Shown one piece after another: positions 5,504 to 7,360 of a stretch of 7,360 nucleotides of DNA (position 1 is its first letter; every line of letters begins with the position of its first letter). Location of the stretch: positions 1-7,360 of the forward strand of contig MGWJ01000047.1 of assembly GCA_001800945.1 (NCBI GenBank), written 5' to 3'. Source of the stretch: Flavobacteria bacterium RIFCSPLOWO2_12_FULL_31_7. GTDB taxonomy: Bacteria; Bacteroidota; Bacteroidia; Flavobacteriales; Flavobacteriaceae. The notes beneath the pieces were generated by a model, which was not told the DNA's origin, made no database searches, and saw nothing but the letters and a program-made list of their open reading frames with translations. Both the position numbers and the translations under genes were made by a program.

Positions 5504-6091
5504 TTAATTTTTACTTAAAATTTCAATTAAATTATCAACCGTTTTATACGTTATATTTAAATTCTCATTTGTAACTACAAATGTTGCTAATTTCATTTTT
5601 TCTTCTTCAGGAAGTTGATTATTAATGATTTGCAAAATAGTTTCTCTTGAAGTGGAATCTCTTTCTAGAACTCTTTTGATTCTAGTTTCAATTGGAGCGG
5701 TAACTAAAATCGTGGCATCACAGTATTTTTGTCCGTTAGTTTCAAATAAAATAGCCACTTCTTTAATTATAAATGGAGCTTTTTTATTTTTCTTTAGCCA
5801 ATTTTCAAAATCAGATTTTACTTTTGGATGAATAATTTTATTGAGTTGCTCTAATTTACTTTTATCTGCAAAAACTAATTCACGGATGGTATTTCTATCT
5901 AATAAACCATTTTTTAAAATCACATTTTGAGGAAAAATAGCTTGAACTTCTTGAACCACTTTTGGTTCGTCCATTATGGCTTTTGCGGCATCATCTGCAA
6001 TATAAACGGGAATTCCTTTTGAAGCAAAATATTTTGCTACAGTTGTTTTTCCACTTCCAATTCCGCCTGTTAGTCCAATTATTTTTGTCAT
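5504..6091 (-). CDS. coaE: Dephospho-CoA kinase
   Basis: A complete 195-residue enzyme of the final coenzyme A step, phosphorylating the ribose 3'-hydroxyl of dephospho-CoA with ATP in the cytoplasm. The P-loop is GGIGSGKT (residues 9-16), followed by the IADDAAK segment with the likely catalytic Asp33. IHPKV (87-91) and the VAILFE motif (112-117, usually P-LLFE in the family) line the acceptor site. The lid region has RVLERD (140-145), and QLPEEEK (159-165) is the conserved C-terminal motif. Length is normal (about 195-205). The ATG at 6091 gives the expected MTKIIGLTGG start. It lies 2 nt after the glycosyltransferase stop, so the two are almost certainly cotranscribed. There is no known pathway link between them. 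Confidence 0.97.
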   Translation of the reverse strand: MTKIIGLTGGIGSGKTTVAKYFASKGIPVYIADDAAKAIMDEPKVVQEVQAIFPQNVILKNGLLDRNTIRELVFADKSKLEQLNKIIHPKVKSDFENWLKKNKKAPFIIKEVAILFETNGQKYCDATILVTAPIETRIKRVLERDSTSRETILQIINNQLPEEEKMKLATFVVTNENLNITYKTVDNLIEILSKN

Positions 6092-6093
6092 TT

Positions 6094-7089
6094 TTATCTT
6101 TTAAAAAATAGTTTTGGAAAAGCGATTTCAGGCTGTTGTTTTAAAATATGTATTTTGATAAAAGAAAGCAAAAAACCTTTTCCGTATCCATAAAACTGTA
6201 TGACAGCTGCTACTATACTATACAACGCAATTTCTAATGATTTATTTTTTAATAAAGAAGAAAAAAACAAGATGGAGAAATAAAGTCCGTAACAAATTAA
6301 AAAGTAAGGAAACTTAAAAATAACACAGAGAACAGAGCACAAAAATCCTAAAAGAAACAAAGTTGGAAACCAAAAAGTAATTTTTGCATATTCTGGATAC
6401 CAAGAATTTAAAATAGGTCGAGCTAAACCGAATTTATTTACTTGCGTGTAAAACTTGTTCCAATCAATTCTGCGTTTATGATACACAAAAGCTTTAGAAA
6501 TTAATTTAGTTTTATAGCCCAATTTCCATAATCGAATAGATAAATCTGGATCTTCACCTGGATGAATATTTCCGAAACCATTGGAAGCTTCAAATGCATT
6601 TTTAGACAATCCCATATTGAAACTTCTAGGTTGAAATTTGTCAAGTTTTTCACTTCCACCTCTAATTCCACCCGTGGTTAAAAAAGAAGTCATTGTAAAA
6701 TTAATTGCTTTTTGAATGTTTGAAAAAGAATCTAAAGCGGCATCTGGACCACCGAAGCAATCTACATAATCCTTGGACAATTCTTCAGCAACTGTTTGTA
6801 AATAAGACGTAGGAATGATACAATCTGAATCTAAAATAATAAAATAGTCACCTTTAGCTACTTTCATTCCATAATTTCTAGAATCACCTGGACCAGAATT
6901 TGGTTTGAAATAATAACTCACGTTTAAATCTGAATATTTTTCAATAATATGTTTACACGTTATTGTAGAACCATCTTCAATAATTACAATTTCATACTCG
7001 TTAGAATAAGTTTGTTGAGTTAAACTTTCTAACAATTCATCAATTTCGTCTGGGCGATTATAAATAGGTATAATTAAAGAAAAATGCAT
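6094..7089 (-). CDS. Family 2 glycosyltransferase with C-terminal membrane segments
   Basis: A complete 331-residue GT-A fold glycosyltransferase. The start FSLIIPIYNRP (residues 3-13) is the family 2 signature. EDGS (38-41) and NSGPGDSRNYG (64-74) shape the nucleotide-sugar site, D87-S-D89 is the metal-binding DxD motif, and GGPDAA is at 113-118. GEDPD (178-182) carries the probable catalytic acidic residues. The C-terminal part has about three hydrophobic segments (about 237-258, 262-281 and 285-310), so the enzyme is likely held at the inner membrane with its catalytic domain cytoplasmic. The donor and acceptor cannot be deduced; a role in surface polysaccharide or glycolipid synthesis is inference. 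It is first in a unit with coaE, 2 nt apart, with a -7 box 18 nt upstream. No other polysaccharide genes are adjacent. Confidence 0.92.
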   Translation of the reverse strand: MHFSLIIPIYNRPDEIDELLESLTQQTYSNEYEIVIIEDGSTITCKHIIEKYSDLNVSYYFKPNSGPGDSRNYGMKVAKGDYFIILDSDCIIPTSYLQTVAEELSKDYVDCFGGPDAALDSFSNIQKAINFTMTSFLTTGGIRGGSEKLDKFQPRSFNMGLSKNAFEASNGFGNIHPGEDPDLSIRLWKLGYKTKLISKAFVYHKRRIDWNKFYTQVNKFGLARPILNSWYPEYAKITFWFPTLFLLGFLCSVLCVIFKFPYFLICYGLYFSILFFSSLLKNKSLEIALYSIVAAVIQFYGYGKGFLLSFIKIHILKQQPEIAFPKLFFKR

Positions 7090-7107
7090 ATCGTAATTTT
7101 ATATAAA

Positions 7108-7115
7108 CAAAGATA
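7108..7115 (-). promoter_or_regulatory. -7 promoter box of the glycosyltransferase-coaE unit
   Basis: On the - strand this reads TATCTTTG, matching TAnnTTTG, and ends 18 nt before the ATG at 7089. That spacing is almost the same as for rlmF and glsA. No TTG lies at the usual -33 distance; that position falls in the upstream terminator hairpin. Confidence 0.58.
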
Positions 7116-7120
7116 TATAT

Positions 7121-7154
7121 AAAAACAAAAAAGTCCCGATTTCTCGAGACTTTT
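7121..7154 (-). terminator. Intrinsic terminator of the T9SS cargo gene
   Basis: On the - strand, 7154-7144 and 7139-7129 form an 11-bp stem (AAAAGTCTCGA with TCGGGACTTTT, including one U-G pair) capped by a GAAA tetraloop (7143-7140). It continues in a T-run (7132-7127), then G and five more T (7125-7121). It starts 21 nt after the stop codon at 7176 and just upstream of the glycosyltransferase promoter box. Confidence 0.9.
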
Positions 7155-7175
7155 AAGTAAAAAATAGGTATGAAA

Positions 7176-7360
7176 TTATTCTTTTATAACTTTAATTGTA
7201 TGAACTGTATCTTCAACAGTGATATTCACAATGTAAGCACCTGCCGTTAAAGCAGACATATTAACTTGTACATCATTAGAATTTGTTTTAGTATTTAAAA
7301 CTTCTTGACCTAATAAATTAATTACTCTCACATTATTAATAGCTGATATATATGATAATT
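7176..7360 (-). CDS. C-terminal fragment of a T9SS-secreted protein (type A sorting domain)
   Basis: Only the last 60 codons and the stop are in the window; the gene continues beyond the right edge. The readable part ends with VRVINLLGQEVLNTK, VQVNMSALTAGAYIVNI and HTIKVIKE. This is the standard pattern of the Por secretion (type IX) C-terminal sorting domain: a LLGQEV-type strand, the L-x-AG-x-Y turn and a basic K-x-I-K end. The domain directs a protein already exported by Sec across the outer membrane through the T9SS, after which it is usually cleaved off. The type IX system is specific to Bacteroidota. The passenger domain, which defines the protein's function, is not visible. A strong terminator follows. 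Confidence 0.88.
   Translation of the reverse strand, partial: LSYISAINNVRVINLLGQEVLNTKTNSNDVQVNMSALTAGAYIVNITVEDTVHTIKVIKE

Noticed and set aside
5625..5831. 68-codon open frame on the + strand
   Set aside because: It is wholly antisense to coaE, whose conserved motifs cover this region; the hydrophobic translation is a by-product of the opposite strand.
5504..7089. Glycosyltransferase and coaE as a functional pair
   Set aside because: The 2-nt spacing shows cotranscription only. No shared substrate or known pathway links CoA synthesis with this transferase.

Overview
The window is chromosomal DNA from a member of the Bacteroidota, most likely Flavobacterium or a close relative in the Flavobacteriaceae. 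It is AT-rich. Genes lack Shine-Dalgarno sequences, and several are preceded by the Bacteroidota -7 promoter box TAnnTTTG. The two-component pair resembles RprX/RprY of Bacteroides, and the right edge carries the C-terminal tail of a type IX secretion (T9SS) cargo protein. Genus is inferred; no rRNA or other decisive marker is present.

Layout. On the + strand, positions 1-644 hold the end of rpmI (L35) and complete rplT (L20), closed by a strong terminator. rlmF (23S rRNA m6A1618 methyltransferase) follows at 766-1680 with its own promoter box. Positions 1681-2083 contain no established gene, but hold a candidate 47-residue membrane protein on the - strand and a strong hairpin terminator. Every gene from there to the right edge is on the - strand. 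These are a serine-dependent glutaminase (glsA), a two-component system (sensor kinase then OmpR-type regulator, 3 nt apart), dephospho-CoA kinase (coaE) with a membrane-anchored family 2 glycosyltransferase 2 nt upstream of it, and the last 60 codons of a T9SS-secreted protein.

Transcription units inferred from spacing, boxes and hairpins: rpmI-rplT; rlmF; glsA; kinase-regulator; glycosyltransferase-coaE; and the T9SS cargo gene. The kinase-regulator unit may also receive read-through from coaE, because no convincing terminator lies in the 70-nt gap. The pairing of glycosyltransferase and coaE looks like packing rather than a shared pathway.

The most interesting features are non-coding. They are a 69-bp nested palindrome (two inverted 28-bp arms, each itself a hairpin) wedged between the regulator's terminator and the glsA promoter, a cluster of TTAAC/GTTAA half-sites over the sensor-kinase promoter, and a -7 box so close to the kinase start codon that its mRNA may be leaderless. 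I see no phage, insertion sequence, CRISPR or defence island. The coding content looks like ordinary core genome, and I do not claim a new multi-gene system.
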